This document shows positions 1 to 8,458 of a stretch of DNA of 64,000 nt, piece after piece. Source of the DNA: an uncultured Lachnospiraceae bacterium (GTDB lineage Bacteria; Bacillota; Clostridia; Lachnospirales; Lachnospiraceae). The notes under the pieces were generated by a model. It did no database searches and was not told the DNA's origin. It saw only the letters and a list, made by a program, of their open reading frames with translations. The position numbers and the translations under genes are program-made. Position 1 is the stretch's first letter; the number at the start of each line of letters is the position of its first letter. Location: contig CAJUNN010000001.1 in the NCBI GenBank assembly GCA_910587955.1, forward strand, positions 124,001-188,000, in the 5' to 3' direction.

Positions 1-235
1 GCCTTCGGCAGGCTTTGGATATGAGATGGATGTTATTGCAGGCGCTGTCTTGGGCGGGATATCCATGTCCGGCGGCGAAGGAAAAATTACGGGAGTATTT
101 GCCGGTGTCCTGGTGATGGCAATCTTAAGCAACGGAATGCTGATGATGGATGTCAGTGAATATTGGCAATGGGTAACAAAGGGAATCGTTATGCTGGTAG
201 CAATTACATATGACAGAGTTCTTAAGAAAGGATGA
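1..235 (+). CDS. Sugar ABC transporter permease, RbsC-like (C-terminal end only)
   Basis: Only the last ~78 residues are present; the gene begins upstream of the window and is open from base 2. The visible part reads GFGYEMDVIAGAVLGG followed by GGEGKITG and two hydrophobic stretches, matching the conserved C-terminal segment of RbsC-type (BPD_transp_2) permeases, in which a GxGYEMDAIAA-like motif precedes the last membrane segments. Family knowledge: these permeases import ribose, galactose, xylose or related sugars with an RbsA-type ATPase and a lipoprotein. The stop lies 6 bases before nanE, so the permease is probably the importer of an amino-sugar operon; the substrate (ManNAc, sialic acid or other) is inference. 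Confidence 0.85.
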   Translation, partial: PSAGFGYEMDVIAGAVLGGISMSGGEGKITGVFAGVLVMAILSNGMLMMDVSEYWQWVTKGIVMLVAITYDRVLKKG

Positions 236-241
236 GGGAAG

Positions 242-949
242 ATGGGTATTTTAAAAAGAGGATTAATTGTTTCTTGTCAGGCAACGCCGGCAGAGCCGCT
301 GCATAGCCCGGAGATCATGGGCAGATTGGCAATCGCGGCAAAAGAGGGCGGAGCGGTAGGTGTACGGGTGAATACTTATGACGATCTGGTTGCGGTAAGA
401 AAGGTGTGCGATCTTCCGATCCTGGGCCTGATTAAGACTACGCATGAAGGCTTTTGGCCCTATATTACAACCACAATGGAAGACGTAGATAAAGTAGTGA
501 AATCGGGAGCAGAAATTGTCTGCATTGATGCGACGGCTTATCCGAGATACGACGGGCATACATTTGAGGAGCAGTATCATATGGTCCGCGAGAAGTATCC
601 TAACATTGAAATCATGGCGGACGTCTCTACCGTGGAGGAGGGCGTGTCTGCGGATCGTCTTGGAGTTGACTATGTTGCAAGTACTCTGTGGGGCTATACA
701 CCTGATACGGATACCCATGAGGATGTGATCCAGGAATTCAGAGAGCCAAACCTGGATATTATCAGAGAGCTCTCGGCGGTATGCAAGGCTCCTGTTGTTG
801 CTGAGGGAAGATTCCATAATGCGGAATATGCAATTAAAGCCATGCAGGCAGGAGCTTATGCGGTAACGATTGGATGGGGAATTACAAGACCTCAGATTAT
901 CACTAAGTATATTGTAGATCAAATGAAAAAAGAGGTTGAGGGATTATGA
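242..949 (+). CDS. nanE: N-acetylmannosamine-6-phosphate 2-epimerase
   Basis: 235 residues, the usual NanE length. It would convert N-acetylmannosamine-6-phosphate to N-acetylglucosamine-6-phosphate in the cytoplasm, feeding amino-sugar catabolism. The N-terminus GLIVSCQATPAEPLH matches the NanE signature GLIVSCQA..EPLH; later come a TIM-barrel pattern with AEIVCIDAT, a DVSTVEEG strand and the C-terminal phosphate-binding AVTIGWGITRP. The start ATG at 242 follows AAGGATGAGGGAAG. The end overlaps the ROK kinase by four bases (ATGA), so the two are translationally coupled. The order permease-epimerase-kinase fits sialic acid or ManNAc use; no aldolase (nanA) is seen in the window and it may lie upstream. 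Confidence 0.95.
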   Translation: MGILKRGLIVSCQATPAEPLHSPEIMGRLAIAAKEGGAVGVRVNTYDDLVAVRKVCDLPILGLIKTTHEGFWPYITTTMEDVDKVVKSGAEIVCIDATAYPRYDGHTFEEQYHMVREKYPNIEIMADVSTVEEGVSADRLGVDYVASTLWGYTPDTDTHEDVIQEFREPNLDIIRELSAVCKAPVVAEGRFHNAEYAIKAMQAGAYAVTIGWGITRPQIITKYIVDQMKKEVEGL

Positions 950-1860
950 AGCATGCAGCGGCCATTGATGTAGGGGGGACCAAGATACTGGGAGCGCTGG
1001 TAGACGAGGAGGGAAATGTAAAAAAGGAAATAAGAATTCCTTCGGACTTCGAGCTTGGCGGCCTGCATATCATGGAGAAGATATTTGAACTGGTTGACGA
1101 GCTTGCAAAGCTTGAAAAAATTGATGCGGTGGGCATCGGCATCGGAGGCAGAATTGATGTAGAAAAGGGAATTATTAATTGGGGCGTGAAGCCGGTTCCC
1201 CATTGGTTTGGGCTGAAAGTGAAGGAAATGACAGAAAACCGGTATCATGTTCCATGCGCAGTTGATAACGATGTAAAGGTGGCCGGGTACGGGGAGCAGT
1301 GGATGGGAGCTGCAAAAGGGCTGGACTCTTATGTTTGCATTACACTGGGAACCGGCGTTGGCGGGGCGGTATGTATCGACGGTAAAATGCTTCACGGAAA
1401 GCATTGGAGCGGCGGCGAAATAGGGCATTACATTTTATATCCCAATGGCAGGCCCTGTACCTGCGGCTTTCAGGGATGCGTGGAGCAGTATTTATCAGGG
1501 ACGGCTCTGGTAAAAATTTATAATGACAGGGCTCCCGAAAAGGTAAAGACCGGGTATGAATTTTTTGAGCGTGTAAGGGAAAAGGAAGCGTTTGCTCTGG
1601 AAGTCTTAGATCAATTTGTGGAGAATTTGAGTGTCTTTTTGAATTCTCTGTGCAATACTTATGATCCTGAGAGGTTTATTATTGGGGGCGGATTGATTGA
1701 TACAAAAGAATTTTGGTGGGATAAGCTTCTGAAAATCATGAGCAGTTCTCCCATCAACCAGGTCTATTCCCCGGAAATCGTTCCGGCGCTGCTGGGGAAT
1801 AAAGCCGGATATTACGGTTCCGCATATATTGCGTTCCGGATGCTGAACAAAGAAGCGTAA
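946..1860 (+). CDS. nanK: ROK family sugar kinase, probable N-acetylmannosamine kinase
   Basis: 304 residues, typical ROK length. The phosphate-binding motif DVGGTKI is at residues 6-12, the glycine-rich GTGVGGAV near residue 147, and the ROK zinc motif CTCGFQGCVEQY near residue 175. ROK kinases phosphorylate hexoses or N-acylated hexosamines with ATP. Adjacent nanE (4-base overlap) makes ManNAc the likeliest substrate, but the sequence alone does not exclude glucose or GlcNAc. No N-terminal helix-turn-helix is present, so it is a kinase and not a ROK repressor. The gene is followed by a GC-rich hairpin at 1872-1900. Confidence 0.85.
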   Translation: MKHAAAIDVGGTKILGALVDEEGNVKKEIRIPSDFELGGLHIMEKIFELVDELAKLEKIDAVGIGIGGRIDVEKGIINWGVKPVPHWFGLKVKEMTENRYHVPCAVDNDVKVAGYGEQWMGAAKGLDSYVCITLGTGVGGAVCIDGKMLHGKHWSGGEIGHYILYPNGRPCTCGFQGCVEQYLSGTALVKIYNDRAPEKVKTGYEFFERVREKEAFALEVLDQFVENLSVFLNSLCNTYDPERFIIGGGLIDTKEFWWDKLLKIMSSSPINQVYSPEIVPALLGNKAGYYGSAYIAFRMLNKEA

Positions 1861-1871
1861 TCTTATAAAGG

Positions 1872-1920
1872 TGGGAAGCCTCCGGACCGGATGCTTCCCA
1901 TTGTAAAAAGTTCTTTTTTT
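1872..1920 (+). terminator. Probable terminator after nanK
   Basis: Inverted repeat TGGGAAGC (1872-1879) / GCTTCCCA (1893-1900) with an inner TCCGG/CCGGA pairing. The T-rich stretch starts about 10 bases after the stem, so it is not a textbook intrinsic terminator. Confidence 0.5.
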
Positions 1921-1922
1921 TA

Positions 1923-1952
1923 TTGACAACAGGGATGTTTTTGTGGTATAAA
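1923..1952 (+). promoter_or_regulatory. Promoter of the tRNA-Trp gene
   Basis: TTGACA (1923-1928) and TATAAA (1947-1952) with 18-base spacing, about 20 bases before the tRNA. Confidence 0.7.
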
Positions 1953-1971
1953 TAATAAGTACGTTTCAGAT

Positions 1972-2042
1972 AGGGGATTGGTCAAATGGCATGACAGGGG
2001 TCTCCAAAACCCTTAGTGGGAGTTCGATTCTCTCATCCCCTG
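1972..2042 (+). tRNA. tRNA-Trp (anticodon CCA)
   Basis: A full cloverleaf folds: acceptor AGGGGAT (1972-1978) pairs with ATCCCCT (2035-2041); D arm GTCA/TGAC with a GG-containing loop; anticodon stem GGGGT/ACCCT with loop CTCCAAA (T33 then CCA); T arm GGGAG-TTCGATT-CTCTC; discriminator G at 2042. CCA is not encoded at the 3' end, so it must be added after transcription. Its own promoter and a strong terminator flank it, making it a single-gene unit. Confidence 0.95.
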
Positions 2043-2048
2043 TAAGAG

Positions 2049-2082
2049 CGGGAATACCGGGATTTCGGTATTCCCGTTTTTT
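2049..2082 (+). terminator. Intrinsic terminator of tRNA-Trp
   Basis: Perfect 11-bp stem CGGGAATACCG (2049-2059) / CGGTATTCCCG (2066-2076) followed directly by six T. Confidence 0.92.
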
Positions 2083-2179
2083 CATATCTTTAGGAAAGTT
2101 CTCCAGGCAGGATTCTGATTCATCTGTTGGAAAAGCTGAGTCCGGAAAAGGATGCCAGCTATTTTAATTTAATTAGTAC

Positions 2180-2208
2180 TTGACATTGCATAGTAGTTGG
2201 TGTAATCT
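2180..2208 (+). promoter_or_regulatory. Promoter of the PadR operon
   Basis: TTGACA (2180-2185) and TAATCT (2203-2208), spacing 17, ending about 20 bases before the PadR start. A weak TGGT...ACCA symmetry at about 2199-2215 could be an autoregulatory site; this is only suggestive. Confidence 0.65.
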
Positions 2209-2229
2209 AATACCAGAGGAGGAGAAGGC

Positions 2230-2550
2230 ATGAATCCACAGTTTAAAAAAGGGGTGCTGGAGCTGATCGTGCTGGAATCCGTGCGGAGAAAGGACATGTA
2301 CGGATATGAGCTTGTGGAGGAGGTCTCCCGGGTGATTGACGTAAATGAGGGGACTATCTATCCGCTGCTGAAACGGCTGACCAACGAGCATTATTTTGAA
2401 ACGTATCTGCGGGAATCTTCGGAAGGCCCGCCGAGGAAATATTACCACCTGACAGCAGCCGGGATTTTGTACCGGGATTCCCTGGCTGGGGAATGGGAAG
2501 AATTCCAGGCCAGGGTGGGCAGATTTTTGAAGGAGGGAACGAAGGAATGA
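2230..2550 (+). CDS. PadR family transcriptional regulator
   Basis: 106 residues, typical of the short PadR subfamily. The winged-helix signature is clear: KGVLELIVLESVRR, then GYELVEEVSR, then NEGTIYPLLKRL (recognition region) and GPPRKYYHLTAAG (wing). The ATG follows GAGGAGGAGAAGGC. PadR proteins repress their own operon and usually neighbouring membrane or efflux genes. It overlaps the DUF1700 gene by ATGA. The trio PadR, DUF1700, membrane-anchored protein is a recurring cassette in Clostridia, thought to respond to envelope conditions; the ligand is unknown. Confidence 0.92.
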   Translation: MNPQFKKGVLELIVLESVRRKDMYGYELVEEVSRVIDVNEGTIYPLLKRLTNEHYFETYLRESSEGPPRKYYHLTAAGILYRDSLAGEWEEFQARVGRFLKEGTKE

Positions 2551-3539
2551 ATAAGGAAACTTTTTTGAGCGAACTGCGCGGATACCTTCAGATTCTGGAA
2601 GATCAGGAGCAGGAGGATATTCTGGAGGAATATGCCCAGCATATAGATATCAAGATTCAGAAAGGGCAGAGTGAGGAGGAAGCTATCCGCGATTTTGGGT
2701 CCGTGAAGGAGCTGGCGGAGGGGATTCTGGCGGCTTACCATGTGAAACCGGGGTTCCCGGGAGAAAACAGGGGAAACCGTCTGCCGGAACTGACGAAGGA
2801 GACGGCGGCAGAGGGAAAGAGGCTTTTGGAACGGACGGGCCGCTTTCTGAAAAGAAAGTGCGGGGCCTGTTCTAAGAGAATCGGCCGGAGCTTTCGGTGG
2901 ATAAGAAGGAAGTGCGGGTCTTTCGCTTCCTGGATCCGGCGTTTGCTTTCCGGAAAGAAAGTGCGCAACAGGGAAGAAAAAGGAAGACGAAATGAGGAAG
3001 GCATGGATATGGGGACAGCAGGCATGGAAAGGAATGAGGGGGCCCTGTCTTTGGAAGGACAGAGAGAATCCCGGCAGAAAGCACAGGTACAAGGAGACGG
3101 TTTCTGGAAGAATTTAAGCAGCGGCATGGGGGCCGTATGGAAGGGTCTGATAAAGGGAACGGTAATCTGCTGGAACGCAGGCATGGCTGTCTGCATCTGG
3201 AGTCTGCGCCTGTTTTGGAATCTGGCGTGGCTGATGGCGGCGTTGATGTTCGGCGCTCTGGCAGTGCTGGCGATGGCAGGGCTTGGGATGCTGCTGGTGC
3301 TGCAGTTTCAGGGCTATCCCCTGGTGGGAACCATGCTGTTGACTCTGGGCGGGGTTCTTATTTTCGGCACGTTAAGCTGCGGAGCTTTTAGCCTGCTGAT
3401 ACGAAGAAATCCGCAGGGGGATTTCGGAGGGCAGAAACCGGGAAAAGACGCGGAGGAACCGGAGGAGACGGCGGATTCAAAAGAGATTGAGCAGCCGGAA
3501 AAGACAAAGGAAGATTTAAAGGAGGCGTGCCATGAGTAG
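2547..3539 (+). CDS. DUF1700 domain membrane protein
   Basis: 330 residues from the ATG at 2547, which overlaps the PadR stop and has AAGGAGGG 10 bases upstream; an earlier in-frame start (2493) would run back into PadR and is less likely. The N-terminal ~75 residues form the DUF1700 helical domain (NKETFLSELRGYLQILEDQE, then EEAIRDFGSVKELAEGIL). A basic, low-complexity linker rich in Arg, Lys and Glu follows (about 80-190), then two long hydrophobic stretches (about 205-290) and an acidic tail. The linker is longer and more basic than I would expect for the family. The function of DUF1700 proteins is not established; with PadR they probably make a sensing or anchoring pair at the membrane. 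Confidence 0.8.
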   Translation: MNKETFLSELRGYLQILEDQEQEDILEEYAQHIDIKIQKGQSEEEAIRDFGSVKELAEGILAAYHVKPGFPGENRGNRLPELTKETAAEGKRLLERTGRFLKRKCGACSKRIGRSFRWIRRKCGSFASWIRRLLSGKKVRNREEKGRRNEEGMDMGTAGMERNEGALSLEGQRESRQKAQVQGDGFWKNLSSGMGAVWKGLIKGTVICWNAGMAVCIWSLRLFWNLAWLMAALMFGALAVLAMAGLGMLLVLQFQGYPLVGTMLLTLGGVLIFGTLSCGAFSLLIRRNPQGDFGGQKPGKDAEEPEETADSKEIEQPEKTKEDLKEACHE

Positions 3540-4044
3540 GTTACATAAGATTTTGCTGGGAATTTTCTGCGGAGGCGTGCTGCTCTGCGGCATCGGCCTG
3601 GGCGTGATGGTTCTGGAGTTTTCCGAAGTGTCCTACGGCGGGATACAGATTGTGGGTGAGACAAAGATGGAGACGAAGGATATAGACGTGAAGTTTGAGC
3701 CGGGAGAAGCCTTTCAGACAGGAATCCGCAATGTGAACGGCTACGGGGATATAGACGAGATCCTGGAAGATCCTTCGGTGCCGCAGAATACGGTCCGGTT
3801 CCGGGTCACTTACAATGAGGCCAGGGTGAAGCCGATGGTTTATTGTGATGAGGAAAATCATGAGATTTATTTCCAGCGGTCTTGGAATGGCGGAGATGAT
3901 CTGGCAGTTATTATGGAGGTAAAGGATCTGCTTCTTGAAGGTATCCGGGAGCGGAAAATATACGCCTACGATGCCGTTGATTTTGAAGAGATCCAGGTGA
4001 AAATCAATCCTTCTAACCGGGACGATGTGTATCTGCTCTTTTAA
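3532..4044 (+). CDS. Membrane-anchored hypothetical protein of the PadR cassette
   Basis: 170 residues, starting inside the end of the DUF1700 gene with AAAGGAGG just before the ATG. Residues about 7-30 are one hydrophobic segment, probably a membrane anchor with the rest outside. The outer part is acidic and strand-rich (for example IQIVGETKMETKDIDVKFE) and resembles the short beta-rich putative adhesin proteins (DUF4097-like) often found with DUF1700, but I cannot confirm the family. The three genes form one translationally coupled operon. Confidence 0.6.
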   Translation: MSRLHKILLGIFCGGVLLCGIGLGVMVLEFSEVSYGGIQIVGETKMETKDIDVKFEPGEAFQTGIRNVNGYGDIDEILEDPSVPQNTVRFRVTYNEARVKPMVYCDEENHEIYFQRSWNGGDDLAVIMEVKDLLLEGIRERKIYAYDAVDFEEIQVKINPSNRDDVYLLF

Positions 4045-4050
4045 GATTTC

Positions 4051-4082
4051 TGTAAGAAATCCGACAATCCTTTTGTAAGAAA
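4051..4082 (+). promoter_or_regulatory. Direct repeats upstream of the two-component genes
   Basis: TGTAAGAAA occurs at 4051-4059 and again at 4074-4082, 23 bases apart (about two helical turns) and 45-75 bases before the regulator start. Such spaced direct repeats are typical OmpR-class binding sites, so autoregulation is plausible. Confidence 0.45.
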
Positions 4083-4126
4083 CATTTCCTATCATAAGTT
4101 CAGGCTTGAAGGAAGGAGACAAAATC

Positions 4127-4837
4127 ATGAACGAATGTGTGCTGGTGGTAGACGACGACAGGGAGATTGTAAAGGCCATTGCTCTTCTTTTGGAGAAAGA
4201 GGGCTACCGGGTGCTGAAGGCCTATAACGGTTTCGAAGCGCTGGAGCTGGTAGCGGAGCAGCCGGTGCGGCTTATCATTATGGATGTAATGATGCCGAAG
4301 CTGGACGGTCTGTCCGCAGTGATGAAGATCCGGGAGCAGAGAAATCTGCCCATCATCGTCCTTAGCGCCAAGAGCGAGGATACCGATAAAGTGCTGGGGC
4401 TTTCCATGGGAGCGGACGATTACGTATCCAAGCCTTTTCATCCCCAGGAGCTTGCGGCCAGGGTCAAAAGCCATCTCAGGCGCTACACGCTGCTTGGCGA
4501 CATCAACGCACAGAGCCGGGAGGATCAGATCGAAAACGGGCGCCTGTGTTACCGGGTGCAGGAGCGCACGCTCTACGCGGACGGGGAGCCGGTGAAGCTT
4601 ACCGCCACGGAGACGAAGATTGTGGATCTTTTCATGCGGAACCGGGGCCGTATCTTTCCGGCGGAGGAGATTTACCGGCGGGTCTGGGAGGAGGATGCCT
4701 TCGCTCCGGAGAATACGGTGATGGTGCATATCCGGCGCATCCGGGAAAAGATTGAACTCAATCCAAAAGAGCCAGAATATTTAAAGGTGGTGTGGGGAAT
4801 TGGATACAAAATGGAGAAAATGGAAACTCATTCTTAG
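4127..4837 (+). CDS. OmpR/PhoB family response regulator
   Basis: 236 residues from the ATG at 4127, which has GGAAGGAG at the right distance; a TTG at 4106 is a poorer start. The receiver domain carries the acidic pair in VVDDD, the phospho-acceptor D53 in IIMDVMMP, the switch residues in LSAKSEDTDK and the conserved lysine in VSKPFHP. The C-terminal winged helix (about 135-232) includes LTATETKIVDLFMRN and ENTVMVHIRRIREKI. It is paired with the sensor kinase that overlaps its end. Targets are unknown; the neighbouring PadR cassette or the downstream efflux pump are candidates only by proximity. Confidence 0.93.
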   Translation: MNECVLVVDDDREIVKAIALLLEKEGYRVLKAYNGFEALELVAEQPVRLIIMDVMMPKLDGLSAVMKIREQRNLPIIVLSAKSEDTDKVLGLSMGADDYVSKPFHPQELAARVKSHLRRYTLLGDINAQSREDQIENGRLCYRVQERTLYADGEPVKLTATETKIVDLFMRNRGRIFPAEEIYRRVWEEDAFAPENTVMVHIRRIREKIELNPKEPEYLKVVWGIGYKMEKMETHS

Positions 4838-7259
4838 CTTTACGGCCTTTTTTTTGGGTATTACCCTGCTCTTTGGAAATTTCTTTTCCATGATGGGGCT
4901 TTTGATGTCCCAGGACGGAGATACGCTTGCGGACCGGGTGGGAACGGATTACCAGAACCGGGAGGAATTTTGCTGGAGTATGTCCGATCGGCTGGAGGAG
5001 CTTTTGGGCGTGGCCACCGGCGGAAAGGGCTGGAGGAACTACGGAGCTGTCTACAGCGACGGCGGCGTCCTTTATTATGGGAATGCCTATGGGCGGAGCT
5101 ATAGCTATAGCACATGGGCGGACACATCCGGTGAGGCGGTGGTGCAGGAGGCGGTGGCAGCGCCGCCGGAGGAATTGGGACTGCCGGATCTGGAAGGAAG
5201 GATCCGGGAGCTGGAGAAACAGGTGGAGGACGGCATCCTATCGGATGACGAGGCGGACGAGATCATAGCGGAGTATGAGGCGGAATATGAAAGGGCAGGC
5301 GAGGCCTTGACCGAGAGGAGCTGGGCTTACCAGGAGGAGCTAAAGCCGGAGACCCTGGAGAAGCATATGGAGGAGCTGGCCGGGGATAAAAATATCCTCT
5401 ATGCGGTGCTCTACCAGGGAAAGCTCCTCTATACGAACATTGATGAAGCACGGTCTGAGGTGGGGAAGGAGGTTGGAGCGAAAGATTACTCCAACTATGT
5501 CTCTGAGGAGGAATACAATTTTTTCCTATGGTACAATCTCATGGGCGACGGCAAGGTGCAGATCACCAAGGACGGCCAGTCATTGGATGTGTACGGGGAC
5601 GGGGTCTACCGGGAGGATAGCCGCTGGTATGTGCCGGGATACACGAATTTCAGCACGGATCCCTCTGCCAAGGATGCCGTGATCTTTATGGCGGCTGCCA
5701 AAGAGCCCAAGCTTTATATCACAGGAAATTATTCGGGCTCCGGGACAATCCGGCAGGGGGGACAGCTCTACTATATGCAGAGGCAGCAGATGGAGTGGCA
5801 CAGGAGGTATGAGACGGGCCTAGTGCGCCTGGGGTGCGCCCTCCTTTTGCTGATCCTAGCCTTCCTGATGCGAAGAAGCCGGAAGGAGGCTGACAGGGCC
5901 ATCGGGGCTTTTCTTGGGAAAATATGGATAGAGGTAAAAGTCCTGCTTTTCGTAGGGGTTCCTCTGGTATTGCTTTGGACCAACGGCCGGGAGCTCTTGC
6001 GGGAGCTTATCTGGATGCTGGAGGATGGAGGCTGGTATTATGTGGAAGAGTCCCTCTGGTATATTGGGCGCTTTATGATGAACGGAACTGCCCTGGCTGT
6101 TGCGTTCTGGATGATTTATCTTGCGGTGCTGGATCGCCGCTATAACAAGGGGAGGCAGAAGCTTTTGACGGCACCTGTGTTGTATGGCCTTGGCAGAAAA
6201 AATCTGGAGCTGCCCATACAGAGGCGGATGGTGTCACGGTATTACCCGGTGCTGGCTTTTTCGCTGCTGTTCCCGTTCTTTGGAATCGCCTCTGTCTTTG
6301 GACTTTTCTTTGTATGGGGATGGGATGGGACGACGATTTTGCTGACAGCGCTGGCGGTTCTGTCGGGCGTAGGCTTTGTGGCAGCTACTGTCGTCTATCT
6401 TTGCCGGAATAAGCAGCTGGCGACAGATCTGGGTGCGCTGGCAGGGCAGATTGCGGACGTCCGGGAGGGCAACCTAACGAAGCCTTTGGAGTTGTCCGGG
6501 GACGCAGATCTGAAAGCGGCGGCGGAGAATCTCAATGAGATCCAGCAGGGCATGGAGACAGCTTTAAAGGAGCAGACCAAGAGCGAGCGCATGAAGGTGG
6601 AGCTGGTGGCCAACGTGTCCCACGATATTAAGACGCCTCTGACTTCTATTATCAGCTATGTGGAGCTTTTGAAGCAGGAAGAGGAGCTGCCGGATCATGT
6701 GAGAGAGTATGTGCAGATTCTGGGAGAAAAATCAGAGCGTCTGAAAAATATGGTGCAGGATGTGTTTGAAGTGAGCAAGGCAGCCTCCAACCAGCTTCCT
6801 GTGAACATGGAAAAGCTGGATCTGGCAAAACTTCTGCGGCAGACATTGGCAGATATGAATATTCAGATTTTAGAGAGCGGCCTGGCCATGAAGGTATCCC
6901 TTCCGGAGGAACCGGTATTGATTCTGGCGGACGGCCAGCGGCTGTACCGGGTGTTCCAGAACCTGCTCCAGAACGCTTTGAAATATTCCCTGAAAGGCTC
7001 CCGGATTTTCCTGGTGCTGGCGGAAGAGGGAAAAACTGCCGCGGCCAGTATCAAAAATACCTCCGGTGTGGAGATTGACGGCACTGTGGACTTTACGGAA
7101 CGCTTTGTCCGGGGGGATATAAGCCGGACGGACGGGGGCAGCGGACTGGGTCTGTCTATTGCCAGAAGTTTTACGGAGGCCTGCGGCGGCAGCTTTGACC
7201 TGGATGTAAACGCGGATTTGTTTACAGTTACTGTGAGATTTGAAAAAGTATCCCAATAA
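4800..7259 (+). CDS. Sensor histidine kinase, large multi-membrane form
   Basis: 819 residues from a TTG start that overlaps the regulator by 38 bases; no better start exists before residue 31. Topology: membrane segment at about 9-33, a large outer region to about 340, then five or so further hydrophobic stretches (about 341-357, 374-396, 420-447, 481-505, 515-540), a HAMP-like linker, and the kinase core. The phospho-acceptor His608 lies in VANVSHDIKTPLTS; the N box is RVFQNLLQNALKYS and the G box GGSGLGLSIARSF. The extra membrane segments between sensor and HAMP make it larger than VanS- or BaeS-like kinases. The outer domain has a Glu-rich helical stretch (about 130-195). Signal unknown. 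Confidence 0.9.
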   Translation: MDTKWRKWKLILSFTAFFLGITLLFGNFFSMMGLLMSQDGDTLADRVGTDYQNREEFCWSMSDRLEELLGVATGGKGWRNYGAVYSDGGVLYYGNAYGRSYSYSTWADTSGEAVVQEAVAAPPEELGLPDLEGRIRELEKQVEDGILSDDEADEIIAEYEAEYERAGEALTERSWAYQEELKPETLEKHMEELAGDKNILYAVLYQGKLLYTNIDEARSEVGKEVGAKDYSNYVSEEEYNFFLWYNLMGDGKVQITKDGQSLDVYGDGVYREDSRWYVPGYTNFSTDPSAKDAVIFMAAAKEPKLYITGNYSGSGTIRQGGQLYYMQRQQMEWHRRYETGLVRLGCALLLLILAFLMRRSRKEADRAIGAFLGKIWIEVKVLLFVGVPLVLLWTNGRELLRELIWMLEDGGWYYVEESLWYIGRFMMNGTALAVAFWMIYLAVLDRRYNKGRQKLLTAPVLYGLGRKNLELPIQRRMVSRYYPVLAFSLLFPFFGIASVFGLFFVWGWDGTTILLTALAVLSGVGFVAATVVYLCRNKQLATDLGALAGQIADVREGNLTKPLELSGDADLKAAAENLNEIQQGMETALKEQTKSERMKVELVANVSHDIKTPLTSIISYVELLKQEEELPDHVREYVQILGEKSERLKNMVQDVFEVSKAASNQLPVNMEKLDLAKLLRQTLADMNIQILESGLAMKVSLPEEPVLILADGQRLYRVFQNLLQNALKYSLKGSRIFLVLAEEGKTAAASIKNTSGVEIDGTVDFTERFVRGDISRTDGGSGLGLSIARSFTEACGGSFDLDVNADLFTVTVRFEKVSQ

Positions 7260-7416
7260 ATATAGATACTGGCGCATAAGGAACCGGATCACCGGGTAGC
7301 CGTTTGTATTTTACGGCATAATCATATAGGGAAACCGATTGTTTAAGGGGCGTCTCAGGACCGGCCGGCGGCTTGTCCGGGGCGGCCCCTTCTGCGGCAG
7401 GGAAAGGGAAAAGACC

Positions 7417-8457
7417 ATGGAAGAAATTTTGCTGGAATGGGCGAAAGCCATACATAGGGAAAATCCGGTGGTAGATGCGCATTTGGATTTGGCTGCCGAG
7501 GTATATGCCAGAAGAATGTACGGGGAACGGGATGTGGTGGAGCGGTATTATCTGCCCCACTTTGAGGAGGCCTTTTTAAATATCTGTGTCTCCTCGGTAT
7601 TTGTGTCTTCCCGGGATTTGCCGGAGAGGGGACTGCATACGGCGGTGGCGCAGATTGCGGCTCTGCGGGAGGATCTGGAGCCGGTTTCCTCCCGGATCCG
7701 GGTTGTGACGGATCTTTCCGGGCTGGAAGAATCCCTGCGGGAGGGCAGGATTGCCGTTCTTTTGTCCCTGGAGGGCTTGGACCCGGTGGGGGCAGATTTG
7801 TACCTTCTGCGCGCTTTTTACGATCTGGGCGTGCGGGGGGCCGGCCTCACCTGGAGCCGCCCGAATGCTTTTGCCAGGGGCTGCTGTAAGGCAGGGGAAA
7901 TGTACGAGATTTCCGGAGGCCTTACCGGACTGGGACGGGAGGCAGTGGCGAAGATGGAGGAGCTGGGTATGTATCTGGATGTAAGCCATCTCAACAACGA
8001 CGGGTTTGCAGATGTGCTGGAATGCGCTTCCCGTCCCTTTATAGCCAGCCACTCCAATGCCTGGGATGTACATCCCAATTACCGGAATCTCCGGGAGGAT
8101 CAGATCAAGGCAATCGCAGATCGGGGAGGCGTCATCGGCCTGAATGCCTGCGGGACCATTGCAGGAGTCTCCCCCCGGCAGAGGGAGGCAGCGCTGATCC
8201 GCCTCTGCCAACATGCGGAACATCTCGTTGCCCGGGCGGGGGCAGAGCATGCAGGTTTTGGCTTTGATCTCTGCAACGGCCTTTCGGCCTCTACGCCCCG
8301 GATTCATTTTGAGGCGGAGGAGGACGATATTCTTGCCCACCACGGGGAGGTGCTTTCTTTAAGCGCCGCCCTTCTGGAGAGGGGGATGGCGGAGGAGGTT
8401 CTCACCGGCCTCATCGGCGGCAATTTCCTCCGGTATTTCCGGAGTGTTCTTAGATAG
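7417..8457 (+). CDS. Membrane dipeptidase family (peptidase M19)
   Basis: 346 residues from ATG 7417 (GGGAAAGGG upstream); an in-frame TTG at 7339 would add 26 basic residues unlike the family. Zinc-site motifs of the renal dipeptidase family are visible: VVDAHLDL (HxD), LLSLEGLDPVG (bridging Glu), LDVSHLNN and IASHSNAW (histidines), then GFGFDLCNG. M19 enzymes cleave dipeptides, including D-amino acid or cysteinyl-glycine types. No signal peptide is seen, so it acts in the cytoplasm. Its stop is one base from that of the convergent amidotransferase; the two could both act on glutamyl or murein peptides, but this is inference. Confidence 0.9.
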   Translation: MEEILLEWAKAIHRENPVVDAHLDLAAEVYARRMYGERDVVERYYLPHFEEAFLNICVSSVFVSSRDLPERGLHTAVAQIAALREDLEPVSSRIRVVTDLSGLEESLREGRIAVLLSLEGLDPVGADLYLLRAFYDLGVRGAGLTWSRPNAFARGCCKAGEMYEISGGLTGLGREAVAKMEELGMYLDVSHLNNDGFADVLECASRPFIASHSNAWDVHPNYRNLREDQIKAIADRGGVIGLNACGTIAGVSPRQREAALIRLCQHAEHLVARAGAEHAGFGFDLCNGLSASTPRIHFEAEEDDILAHHGEVLSLSAALLERGMAEEVLTGLIGGNFLRYFRSVLR

Positions 8458-8458
8458 G

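Noticed and set aside
1972..2042. tRNA-Trp being a pseudo-tRNA because CCA is not encoded.
   Set aside because: All four stems pair well, it has its own promoter and terminator, and non-encoded CCA is common.
7339..7416. N-terminal extension of the M19 dipeptidase from the TTG at 7339.
   Set aside because: The 26 extra residues are basic and unlike the family, and the ATG at 7417 has its own ribosome site.
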